Of a DNA stretch of 64,000 bases, positions 1-9,776 are shown piece by piece; positions within the stretch are counted from its first letter, which is position 1, and every line of letters begins with the position of its first letter. This stretch comes from Nannochloropsis salina CCMP1776 (taxonomy: Eukaryota > Sar > Eustigmatophyceae > Eustigmatales > Monodopsidaceae), in the NCBI GenBank assembly GCA_004565275.1, contig SDOX01000016.1, positions 735,989 through 799,988 on the forward strand, in the 5' to 3' direction. A program made the position numbers and the translations under genes. Under the pieces are notes generated by a model. It saw nothing but the letters and a program-made list of their open reading frames with translations. It was not told the origin of the DNA and ran no database searches.

Positions 1-244
1 GAGGCGAGCGCAGGCTGATAATTTGCTCGTAGCAATTAATTCGCGCCTCTTATATAACCCCTCGAATTATTGCTTTTTAAAATTTTACCTGTCGCCTGAC
101 ATGAATAAAACTTACAACGGTGTCAGGGGGAGCGGTGAGTGGAAGCTCCTTAAAGGGAGTGGTTTGCTGTTTAGCCCCGGGTGCTACCAAGTGGAAGGGG
201 AGAGGGATCGTATCTTGCTCTCTCTCTTTCCTACGAGGTACACA
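1..244 (+). promoter_or_regulatory. 5' flank / probable 5' UTR of the arrestin-like gene
   Basis: This left-edge stretch precedes the chosen start codon at 245. An in-frame ATG exists at 101, but the residues it would add look like untranslated sequence, whereas the ATG at 245 gives a typical arrestin N-terminus with an N-myristoylation motif. No other feature is visible. Confidence 0.4.
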
Positions 245-1646
245 ATGGGCAATGCGGGGAGCAACGGAAATGTGTCTTTGGGCGTGGAGACAGAAAAAAT
301 GGCCTACATGGCTGGTGAAACCGTCAAGGGGACCGTCTCTGTTTGGATAGCTGTCGAGACACAGGTAATTTCATGTGCAGGGCCCATCTCTTTTCCTTCT
401 CCCGCTCTCTTTTCCACAACGATCACGGGGATAATGTCGGTTTATGTACCCATGCATGTATTTGACAACTTCAACAATTTTCACTTCTTTCAAATATCAA
501 ACTCAATGTATACCCTGCGCTGACTTACATAACGTATTGCCAATCCATTTCCTCTCTATTAACGCCTGTCCCCGTCGTTTCCAGACTACGGGGGTTTTCC
601 TTCGAGTGAAAGGCCTCGAAAAAGTAAGTTTTACGGAACGCCGCTCAGGAAGGGACATGGAGGATCGGGACAGGACATTGCAGGACGAAGTCATTTTTTT
701 CGACGTGAAAATGCCCTTGCTCACAGCTCAAGCCGGCGTCCTTGGCCCCGGGCAATACCAAATTCCCTTCTCCTTCGCGCTCCCTGACTCCCTGCCAGGC
801 ACCCTTCCAGAGGAGGAAGGGGTCAGTGGAAGCGAATCGTACCGCTGCTCTGTTGAGTATGAGGTTTTAGCCTACGTGGATATTCCTGGACTTCTCTCCA
901 GCAACGTGCAGCACCGGCGGCTGTTGACAGTGACCGCGGCCATGAACCCATGGTCCGTGCAAAGCGGGACCGTAGAGAAGACAAATAAGGTATGCTTGCT
1001 CTGCTGCATTCCTCGGGGCGAGGTCTGGATGCGTGCGTCTATGCCCCAGTCCCATTACCGGCCTGGGGAGACTGCCAGCCTGGTGGTTGATATCCACAAC
1101 CGCTCTCCGGCCGCCGTGCGTCACGTCACGGTCCGTCTCCTCAGGCGCCTTCGCTTGGGCACGCGCAGCAGTGGCTGGGTTTACTACAATTCGGACGTCC
1201 TGACCTCTCTGAAGCTTGCAGGGCTCCGCCCCGGGCAGCAACGCATGGACCAAGCCGCCGAGAAGCTAGGCTTGGTCTTGGCCTCGACAGATGGGAAGCC
1301 TCTGACCGCAGAAGTGCTGGGGAGCATCGTCGAGTGCACCTACGTGGTCGAAGTCACCGCTAAGGTCAATTGGGCCCCTTTGATGGCAATCGAAATTCCG
1401 ATTCATGTCTATCACGGGGCCTCACCTCCTCCCTCCTCTTTGCCCGAGACCCATCGCCACGAACCTTTGCCCCCCCCCCCGACCGCGACTGCAGTCCCTT
1501 TTCACCCTACCCTTCTGGACGCCGTCGACATCCCCTTGGCAAGTGTCACCTCCGCAGCTGCCTCTGCCAGCACTGTCCAGCCAATATCGGTGTTGCCCTC
1601 GGCGCCATCCCTGCGAGGGGGGCGGGAGGGGAAAAGTTTGGAATAG
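245..1646 (+). CDS. Arrestin-like (alpha-arrestin/VPS26-fold) domain protein
   Basis: Two exons, 245..364 and 585..1646, encode 393 aa; the intron has GTAATT and CCAG ends and keeps phase 0. The product resembles arrestin-domain adaptors: an N-lobe beta-sandwich (about residues 8-170, opening with ETEKMAYMAGETVKGTVSV and containing YRCSVEYEVLAYVDIPG) and a C-lobe (about 190-315, with ASMPQSHYRPGETASLVVDI and VVEVTAKV). The tail after about residue 320 is Pro/Ser rich. The protein begins MGNAGS, which fits an N-myristoylation site and suggests membrane tethering; this is inferred from the motif. Alpha-arrestins usually act as trafficking or ubiquitin-ligase adaptors; no PPxY motif is obvious, so the partner is unknown. 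The gene converges with the phosphatase gene to its right. The family call is fairly sure, the cellular role is not. Confidence 0.8.
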
Positions 1647-2056
1647 GAAGGGGACTGGGGGGGTTGTCTGTGTAGGAGGGAGAGGGTCCCTGTGGCAAAC
1701 TTTATCGGATCCGCTTCTTTGTCAATGTGAATGACTAAAATGACTGAATGGTATGTTAGAAATGGACAAGGCGGTGAAAAGCAGAGGGCCAAAGGGATCT
1801 CTACAGCATCCAGGGTCTCGCCTTGGCCCTCAAAGCTTCTTCTTTTCCGAGTTGCTCTATTCTTTCCGTGGTATCCCTCCCACGCAGACGCAGAATGATA
1901 CATACTAACCTACAAAGGCTTTCGCACGCTTTTCCGTTGTGCCATTGCCACCGCCCGGGACTCTTTCCTTCTCCTCGAGCTTGGCCTCCTCGGGCACACG
2001 CCCCCCCCCCCCACGTGCCGAGCCCCTTGCTAACCACGTCGCAGTTCCCTCTCTCT
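1647..2056. other. Intergenic, convergent 3' ends
   Basis: This 410-base spacer separates the convergent 3' ends of the arrestin-like and phosphatase genes. It is pyrimidine-rich on the plus strand toward the right. No gene or repeat of note is seen. Confidence 0.6.
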
Positions 2057-4380
2057 CTATACAGGGTGATACCCCATCAACCTGCTGCGGAACCGGTCCA
2101 AGACCCCGATTCCTTCCCCGACACTGTGGACCGCCGAGTCCTCCCCCGGTCGGCGCCGCTCGGCCCAGGACACGGCCCCGACCACGCCCAGGACCAAGCC
2201 CGTGAGGAGACTGCAGAGCACCGCAGCCAGCATCCCCAGCCTCGCGCCCGCCGTTCCGCTGTCCGTCCCTTTTGCTCCTCCTGCCCCCTCTTGGAGTAAG
2301 GCCTCCTTTCTCTCTTTCCCCGTTCCGCCCATCCTCCCCCCCTCCTCCGCCCGAGCGCCGGCACTCTCTACTGGCCTGTCTGAGCCCGTCAATGACTCTC
2401 TGAAGGACGCGAGTGCCGACGAGGACGAGGATCCTTCTCCTCCCTTCTGGCTCCCCTTGAGCCCCTTCCCCTCCTTCTTCCCCTTCCTCTTTCTCCGCCT
2501 CCCCTTCTGCTCCCCCCCGCCACACGGCCTTTTCGGATCACCAGTCGCCATTGCCCACGGTTCAGTGGCGGCTTCCAGCACCGACAATGGGCAGAGGGAC
2601 TGCCCTACACATTCCTCCAATATCAGCTCCCTCCCCCCATACAGCATGCGAAAAAAGTGCTGTCCCTCCCCTTCCGCGCCACCGTGCCCAGTCCCGTCTG
2701 CTGCGTACAGCTCCACCGCCAAAACGGCCGCGTAGGGAGGCCAGGCGCCGTCCCACACCCCCCAGGCTGCCAGCAGGGGCAGCACGCTCGTGTCGTGCCC
2801 GAGGAAGAGACCAAACTTCAAGTGCGACCTCCCCCCCGCCCTCGCCTGCATGTTCTCCAGCAATTCCCTGGCCAGAGGCCCGATCCCCAACTTGCTGTAG
2901 TACGCGTCGTTCCACGCAAATTTAAAACTCCGTGTCCGGGCCGCGTGCACAAAGGCGTCCGCCAACGTCCGGTGCGTGAGGGAGGGAGGGAAGGCGCGGC
3001 CGGTACAGACGGTGGTGCCCAAGCAATCCAGCATGTGCTCCCACTGGTACCCAGGAAGCTCCTTCTCCATCCGCGCGTCCAGCTCCCGGACCGCGGTGGA
3101 CTGGTTGTACGCCGCCCACTCGGCCGAGGCCATCGCCTCCCTCTCCACGCCGGACAGGGCGGGGCAGACGTTGTGGTTCGGGGCGATTTCGTCCAAGGCG
3201 AAGTCCCCCGTGTGCCAGCGCAGCGTCACGTCCTCCCGGCGGGCCTCAAACATGCTCTGCACCAATGCCTCGCCCGACATCTCAGTCCGGAAAGAAGGGT
3301 CGTCGTCCGACCGCAGATACAAGGCCAGCGCTTGCATGGCCCCCAGCTCCTCGCGCGCGAAGAGTTTCAAGGGCCCGTGTCCTAAGTAGGCGGCGCCCAG
3401 GGCGCGGCCATTCGCTGCCTCCTGCTCGAAGCCCTCCACGACGAGCTGACCCAGATGGCAGGTGCCGCCAAGGACGGTCGGGGAGCCGTCATAGAGCTTG
3501 CGGAAAATGAAGGGGGGCGAGCGGGCTGTGCCGTTGGGAGAATGAGACACGTCCAGGCGATGAGGTTGTGAAGCACGACGTGTTCGAATGGCTTGGTGAA
3601 TCGGTGGACAGTCCTCGCACGTTCTCCTGCCCCCCCTAGACAGACCACCCTACCATCGTGGGCCCCGGCCGAGGAAGAAGCCCGGGTCATCTCCGTCACG
3701 TTGCAGTCCCACTCGAAGCCGTAGTCGTCCCAACAATTCATGTACTTGATGTACGGGACACGGGACCCATGCCTGGCTATTGCCTGGACCTGGAGGAGGC
3801 GCAGGCCTGGGAAACGACTCGCGACCTCGGCGTCCAACCCGGGAAAGGTCACGTTGTTGGGGCTGAACACCGACCAGAGCGGTGAGGAAATGAGGGGAGA
3901 GATATTTGAGAACTTGCGGACTTTTGTCTTCCGATGAATCGGATCGATTAAGAAGGTGAGCTTGACATTCGCGTGACTTGGTAGGAGATAGGGATCCCCG
4001 AGAATTGCTGAGACCCCGCCTGGACACGCCCTCGAGACCTGGCCTCATTCGCAACTTTTGATTTTGGTTGACAATGTTCACGATACGTGCCGTAATGTTT
4101 TAGTGGTAGCCCCCCCTAATTCCTTGCTACATTCACAACCGATTGTCATGCGGACTGATTCTGCCCGTCCTCCTAACCTGTTGCAGTAGGCGAAATCACG
4201 TCTGTCAAACGTAACACCGTCCTCCTCCTTCTTGTGCCTTCTGGAAAATGCGGCATGATTGTCGACATATTCTCCATACTCCTCCTCGTTTGCGCAGGGT
4301 ATAGAACCACAAGAGGCAGCAGCTGTGGCGCAACCCCCCCCGACCCCAAGGCTAAGCAGCAAAAAGAACGATACTTTCAT
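2057..4380 (-). CDS. Histidine acid phosphatase (branch 2), secreted or membrane-anchored
   Basis: Three exons on the minus strand, 4380..4178, 3862..3654 and 3525..2057, encode 626 aa. The second and third exons and the 128-nt intron between them are well supported by phase; the acceptor of exon 2 (TTCAG) is the best phase-consistent choice but less certain. The protein has a signal peptide (MKVSFFLLLSLGVGGGCATA), then the catalytic motif ARHGSRVP with the nucleophilic His near residue 99, a LYLRSDDDPSFRTEMSGEAL segment matching the RSTDxxRTxMSA region of acid phosphatases, and LGHDTSVLPL with the HD proton-donor pair near 381-382. A Lys/Gly/Glu-rich linker precedes a hydrophobic segment (MLAAVLCSLLTGLVLGVVGA) near the C-terminus, predicting a type I membrane protein facing the lumen, vacuole or cell surface. 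It should hydrolyse phosphomonoesters or inositol phosphates; the substrate cannot be told. Confidence 0.78.
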
Positions 4381-5347
4381 CACCACTGTTGCGTATGGAT
4401 ATTGGATTGAATGAACATGGTGTGCATACGAGCGGTGATGTTTCAAGAATTCTATTGCATGCGTGGAATTTTTCCTCCGAGCATGTCAAATTTCCTGCTT
4501 TTACATGTCATTTGAAAGCCTTTTTGAGGGCAGCGATAGCGGTAAGCGACTCCTTTGGGGGGTACGTCAGCCAGGCCCACCCAGGCCGCTTTAAGACTTG
4601 AACTTATTCCGGCCCTGCTTGCGTACAATGTATTTCTTCGTTCGATAACGGATTTATTGGGCGCGACTTACCTGTTTAGGCATCACATGTCTGGAAGGGG
4701 GACCACGGGCCAGTACAGCGACCAGTGACAGACCGCAGATGTTGCGATCAAAGGGACATAAGTTATAGAATGCAAAAAAGGCGCAAATATTTCCCATGGA
4801 CAATGACAATTTATTGCATCATTATTTACACGAGTTTCATTCCGAATCCGAACTCATGCATGTTCGATTGGATTCCCAAAGAACTTCACTCGGACGTCGG
4901 ATAGCTCTAAAGTCAACTTCGCTTTTATCCCCTCGCTTTCTGGCTCATTTTGCCACAATTCATGACAATCATATAATTTATAATACATGCATTTTCAATC
5001 ATAATACCTGCCTTCTTAAATTTCAGACATCATTGGGCAATTCCATGCTTTTCTAAATCAAATACCAATACATTCTTCAAGACCACTGGAAGACGTCCGA
5101 CGCAACATATCATGGCGTGCCCGTGTGTCGAACTCTCATTTAGCATTACTGACCATCCCATCTAGGCACAGGGCACTTGCGCGCTCATTTTCTGGAAGAG
5201 CGTCTACTATAATTGCAAGGTGTACACAGGCCACAGCTGCCGTCGTTTCACAACAAACATGTTCTGAGTGCCATTCCTGCGTCGAGATTCTCGGAAGTTC
5301 TGTCAATTCCAGACCGCGGGTAGCAAAGTCACTATCGACCCCTCCCC
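4381..5347. other. Intergenic: phosphatase promoter and 3' flank of the next gene
   Basis: This stretch of about 970 bases is AT-richer than its surroundings, notably 4600-5060. It should hold the phosphatase promoter on its left side. Small ORFs here look random. No RNA gene or repeat is recognised. Confidence 0.5.
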
Positions 5348-7132
5348 TCATTCCATTGCCCCCTCATCCAGCATCAACCAGAGGCTCGGATCTTCCACGT
5401 CTGAGACCCCCGGTCCCTCCCCGACTGCTCCCGACATCGCCAGGTCCGTGCCCAGTTCCAACGAAGGGGCGACGCCTTCCCAGATGGAGTCCGCCCACGC
5501 CCAGAGGCCATCGTCTTCCTCCTCCCCTTCATTCGCATGTGGCACCTTCTCCTCTTCCATGGCTGTTGTCTTGGAGCTGGTCTCTGGCGCCGCCGCCATG
5601 GCCCCACGGCCTGACTCACGTCGATTCAAGGAAAAGATCTCGCCCCCACCGCGCCCATTGTTCACTCCTTCCGGCAACCCTCTCGTCATGACCATGCCCT
5701 TACTCAGCCCATCCTGCTCCCCCTGTTTCATCGGCCCCCTCTCTCCATCCACGGAGGCATCGAAGCCTTCTTTCCCGGCGGGCAGGAGCCCCATCGGTAA
5801 TGGCTCTGGAGCCGCCCCTGAGTCCATGAGGCGGAGCAGTCCCGCGGGCAACAGAGGTCCGCGAGCGCTCCAACTCACGGGGGACGAGGTCTTGCGCCGC
5901 ATCGAGGAAGGGAAAGGCCGATGTGGGGGTGGGCGGTAGGAAAAGGAGGAGATCCCAGTGGCGGGGGGCATGGCCAAGCTCGCGGGCAAGGAGGCTGAGG
6001 AGGCGGTGGAGGTGGAGGAGGCGGCGCTCGAGGTCGAGCAGACAGAGGAGGATGAAGCGTGCAGGGGGGAAGCGGAGGAAGGAGAGACGGGCGCCGCCTC
6101 GGTGGGAGGCAATCTTCGGCGCTTGGAGGCCCGTTCGTGCCGTTGCTGTTGCTGCTGCAGCTGCTCTTTTGCTTGCTGTTGCAAGGCTTGCTCCCTCCTT
6201 GAGGCCAAGACTGCCTGCCGCTCTGCAGCATGAGTGCTGCGCCGGGAACTGGCCCTCTTCTGCGAGGATGGGGGGCTTTTCTCCCCCGCTGGCAGCAAGG
6301 CGTCGGATCGAGTCTTGGCAGGGGCTCCCACTGCCCGCGGAGACGCGTCCTGTTTGACAGCCAGACACAGGACGAGGCTGCTCTCTCCCTTCTCAGAGAC
6401 GTGGAAGGTGAGGGTCCCCGTGCAGGCCACCAGGAGGTCTGTTCGCGTCACGCATTCTACTTGCACTTCCACCTGGAAAGTGTCGCGCTGCAGAAGGACG
6501 GCGGCTGCCGCCCGGTGCAAGGTGGCCAAGCCCTCAGGCGTGGTGAAAGACGCCCACACCGAGACAGAAGTCAGCCCCGTTTCTTTCAGTGTGCACGTGA
6601 GCTCGTCCGTGGATATGAAGAGCTGCTTCATCGCCTCGCTGCAAAAGATGGACTCAGCCCCGGTTCCTCCGCGCGAGATAATGTAGCAGGCCAAGTCGTC
6701 CAGCTCCGGGGGCGTGGCGGCGCTTGAGCCCGGGACTGACCGGACGCCCTGCCCGCCTATCTCCCCAATTCCTCCACCGATGGTTTGCAGGAGCTCGATT
6801 TGGGACAGGGAGGATCCGCCGTCCTCGCCAGATGACATGCACGTTAACAGGTGATAGACTAGGTCCAGAAGGCCGTGAGAGGTGTCCTTCCCTGTTGCCT
6901 GGTTGAAGAGGGACACGATGCGCACGTAGTCCACCATCTTTCTTCGGTCCAGCAAACCCATGGAGGCCATCTTTTGAATTTGCTGCACAAAGGCGCGTCC
7001 GCCTTGGGCGAGATTCTCGCATTGGTCTATCAGAGTTTGAGTACGGGAAGCCACACTTGGCGTCTCTTTGCATCCTATCGTCCCCGGCAAGCCCACCATT
7101 TTGCTCCCAAGGCTGTTGGGAGCACACATCAT
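5348..7132 (-). CDS. Unrecognised protein with structured N-half and Gln/Ser/acidic C-half
   Basis: A single-exon ORF of 594 aa starts with ATG at 7132. I do not recognise a family. The first 290 residues look globular: a helical stretch (MASMGLLDRRKMVDYVRIVSLF, DLVYHLLTCM) followed by alternating strands (DTFQVEVQVECVTRTD, LLVACTGTLTFHVSE). Then comes a basic Gln-rich coiled segment (EQALQQQAKEQLQQQQQ, followed by ERASKRRRLPP, a possible nuclear localisation signal), Ser/Ala/Thr tracts, and an acidic C-terminus with Trp/Leu clusters (DDGLWAWADSIWEG, VEDPSLWLMLDEG). That arrangement resembles transcriptional co-regulators or activators, which is inference only. The neighbouring phosphatase gene points the same way, with about 970 bases between them. 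Confidence 0.7.
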   Translation of the reverse strand: MMCAPNSLGSKMVGLPGTIGCKETPSVASRTQTLIDQCENLAQGGRAFVQQIQKMASMGLLDRRKMVDYVRIVSLFNQATGKDTSHGLLDLVYHLLTCMSSGEDGGSSLSQIELLQTIGGGIGEIGGQGVRSVPGSSAATPPELDDLACYIISRGGTGAESIFCSEAMKQLFISTDELTCTLKETGLTSVSVWASFTTPEGLATLHRAAAAVLLQRDTFQVEVQVECVTRTDLLVACTGTLTFHVSEKGESSLVLCLAVKQDASPRAVGAPAKTRSDALLPAGEKSPPSSQKRASSRRSTHAAERQAVLASRREQALQQQAKEQLQQQQQRHERASKRRRLPPTEAAPVSPSSASPLHASSSSVCSTSSAASSTSTASSASLPASLAMPPATGISSFSYRPPPHRPFPSSMRRKTSSPVSWSARGPLLPAGLLRLMDSGAAPEPLPMGLLPAGKEGFDASVDGERGPMKQGEQDGLSKGMVMTRGLPEGVNNGRGGGEIFSLNRRESGRGAMAAAPETSSKTTAMEEEKVPHANEGEEEDDGLWAWADSIWEGVAPSLELGTDLAMSGAVGEGPGVSDVEDPSLWLMLDEGAME

Positions 7133-7810
7133 TTGCGAGCGCGACGTAGACTTGAATATCAGGCTTATTTAAAGCCTGTGTTTTAACAGAACCTGGACGG
7201 CCAGAATTGTGATGACTCTACTATCCTCTCTCCGAACGCCTGCCGGAATATGCGGCAGCGAGAAAGCAACCGATGCGTTCAATGCTGTATGCACGTAAAT
7301 TGGTCATGGTTGTGAGTGTACATAAGATTTTTGCAGGGTGGTGATTCGAAGGGCAGAAACCGGCATGGTCCCCGGGGAGTTGGCCTTAAACGGCCCGTGT
7401 ACTCCTTGGTCTCTCGATTCCCAGGAGACCCAAGCCCGTTCTCAAAGACTGCCAAAGAAGTATCATTCACTGTAGAGCGCTCACAAATCAACCACAAAAC
7501 CACGTCTCAAACGTTCAACACGACCCTCCTCCCCAAAACCACAGACCCGAAAGCGGCCGTCCGGACGGCTACGGTGGGAAAGCGCGAAGCTCGGGCTTGT
7601 GGTCAAAGCGAGGAGGACGTGGGATCGCCCACATGGTGAGGGCCCCAGGGAGGCCGCATGCGTGGGGCCAAAGACTGGTCATTGGGCTCTGACACGTGCT
7701 ACAATGCGACACCGATACGCATGGGGGTGCTGTACGTTTAATTTTTCATACCACTATGTCTCGAAAAGACACTTTTTTGGCTTCTTTTTTCGCATCCGAA
7801 AGCGAATATT
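7133..7810. other. Intergenic: 5' flank of the unrecognised gene
   Basis: This region presumably includes the promoter of the minus-strand gene starting at 7132. ORFs on both strands are short and without recognisable domains. Downstream exons of the candidate at 7811..8091 could lie here but could not be identified. Confidence 0.4.
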
Positions 7811-8091
7811 TTACTTTCGTCGACCTCCACGCGCGCGCATCGTCGCCCTCGTAGCTGAAGCCGAAACATATGTCACCGAGACAAGGCCACCGGGTGTCAC
7901 TTGTACCCTACTACCAACCACTTGACCCGAACAACATGGGACCCTAGCAGTCATCGACAGAGTTGTAAACACGTACCGCAGGCATCTTGAGGTCGGGGAA
8001 CAAATGCCGACGCGATATCGCACTGCAATCCACGCAGCTGCAAGAACAAGAACAAGAGGGCCAAGTTCAACGAGGATCGTTGAAGAAGCAT
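7811..8091 (-). CDS. Candidate small plastid-targeted gene, possibly only its first exons
   Basis: The first in-frame ATG (8091) opens a signal-peptide-like stretch, MLLQRSSLNLALLFLFLQL, followed by the motif IASAFVPRP, the Phe-based junction typical of secondary-plastid targeting. A consensus donor (G|GTACGT) follows at 7977/7976. With the acceptor CTTCAG before 7854 the frame continues in phase through an Arg-rich segment (ATRATMRARGGRRK) to a stop at 7811, giving 52 aa. Another frame across the second exon is also open (KVKYSLSDAKKEAKKVSFRD), so splicing is not settled and more exons may exist downstream. The targeting peptide is seen; the mature protein is not identified. Confidence 0.4.
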
Positions 8092-9776
8092 CAGTGAAAT
8101 GGATATCCCGCACGAAAAACGAAGGCACGGACACTCGCCTCGTTTGCTTTTCTGTTCTACAAGTGTGGACTTTGCCAATACATTGAGAAGGAAGGAGGAA
8201 AATGGGGCCTTATACTTTTATGAGGACAGATAGCTTATTTTTCTGTTCATGTTCGCTTTTCTAGCCGACAACAGAGTTCTTTGTGAACGTGTGTTTGAAC
8301 TGACATTTTTATGTAGCATATAAAAAAATTGTGTTATTAAGAGGAATATTGTAGCGTACATTTTTGTAGAGTCATCTCAAGAAGTCTTCGTATATCTTAC
8401 CACGATCACGGGCGTCAGTCACAGTACTCTGATCATTCTCCTCAGACATCACTTTATATACTGCCTGTGTTTGGCTTACATCTCTCTCTCGCTAATTATG
8501 GCCGTCGATATATGTATTTCACCTTCTTTTCACATAAAGATTAGAATACTAGTGCATGTCTTTCTCGCTTTAATAGCAGGGATAAGTGTAAACTCCTCAA
8601 AACGGAAAGTGGGCGGTCGAACCGTGCCTAGTTTGAGGGTGCGAATTGATAGATATTATTGCTGCGCAACCGAAAATGAGAAAATGAATAAACTGTAATG
8701 AGTTTACAATGTTCATCTACATTGTTAATTGAGAGATGCGAAGACTGAACAAAACTGTCTTTTACTGCTTTGTCGTCAGCACCTCCAAATATTTACAAGG
8801 TACATTTCTTTCGGAAGCCAGGCAAATATATGCGTTGTTAACAGCTTCCTTGCAGATCGTTCTGAACTGCTTGTAGGTGCGCTACATAAACATTACATAT
8901 TCTTATAACGATTGTGGTACGAGAGATCGCTCTTCTGCATCCAGGCGTCGTTCACTTCTTTAAAATTCTATTCGACCATTTTTCTTCTTCCGTTCGACGT
9001 ACCAAGTGTACTATGAAATGATGTTACCCCTCTGAGACACTCAGCACTCTGTTGTGCTAAAAGACGTATAACATTTACAGTTCGTGACTTTCTTTCTTAA
9101 GCGCCATTTGTTCAATCTCCTCGTCCACGCTTTCGCCCCAATCATCTCGAGCACACTCACTTCACCGCACCTCTCCCACATATCTTCCGACCACTTCCAT
9201 GAAAATTGTACAGTTGCCTGATACAGCTCATCGAGGTAATGGAGATTCTTATTTACCGTGTAATAGTAATGAATTTTTCGTTAACTTGAAATGCACATTC
9301 AACTTGTGTTGAGGTCCTGATTCAATTTTACGTAAGCAGTATCAATGCGAAGACAACTGACTTGTGAGGAAATGGACAGAAGAGCTATATCCACATTTTT
9401 GTGCTATCATGGACACCGAGTACTGGGATGGTAAGGAAAAGATCTATAGCGGTGAGTTGCTAGCGCGAAATCGAGTCTTCAAGACACGTCGTAATTGAGG
9501 AAAAAGGAAGGAGCGTGATGTTCGAAAGGCTCTAAGGTACTCGAATTATCAGATTGAAAACAAAATTTTAAAAATAAATATCAGACAGAAGGACCTAAAC
9601 AAGAGAGCATTCTAAAAATTACATCGTCGGCGAGATCGCGTGGCAGAAGCTCCAGTCACGTCTTCTTCCAGCGTGAAGTGGGATGGAACGCCATGTTGTA
9701 ATGAACCATTTGTCTAAATGATCGAATCTACATTACAGATTGACCTGATATTCTCAATGGGCTGTCCCAAAACTAA
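8092..9776. other. AT-rich intergenic region upstream of PUS7
   Basis: About 1.7 kb with distinctly lower GC than the flanking genes and only short random ORFs. No tRNA, snRNA or SRP RNA consensus was found by eye. The right part should contain the promoter of the plus-strand PUS7 gene. Confidence 0.5.

Noticed and set aside
2202-2735. Plus-strand ORFs of 75-240 aa over the phosphatase gene
   Set aside because: They are Pro/Ser/Arg-rich antisense shadows of the minus-strand phosphatase exon, which has catalytic motifs.
4663-4690. ACTTACCTG string resembling the 5' end of U1 snRNA
   Set aside because: Downstream sequence lacks the rest of U1 (no Sm site or stem-loop I match); such a nonamer arises by chance.
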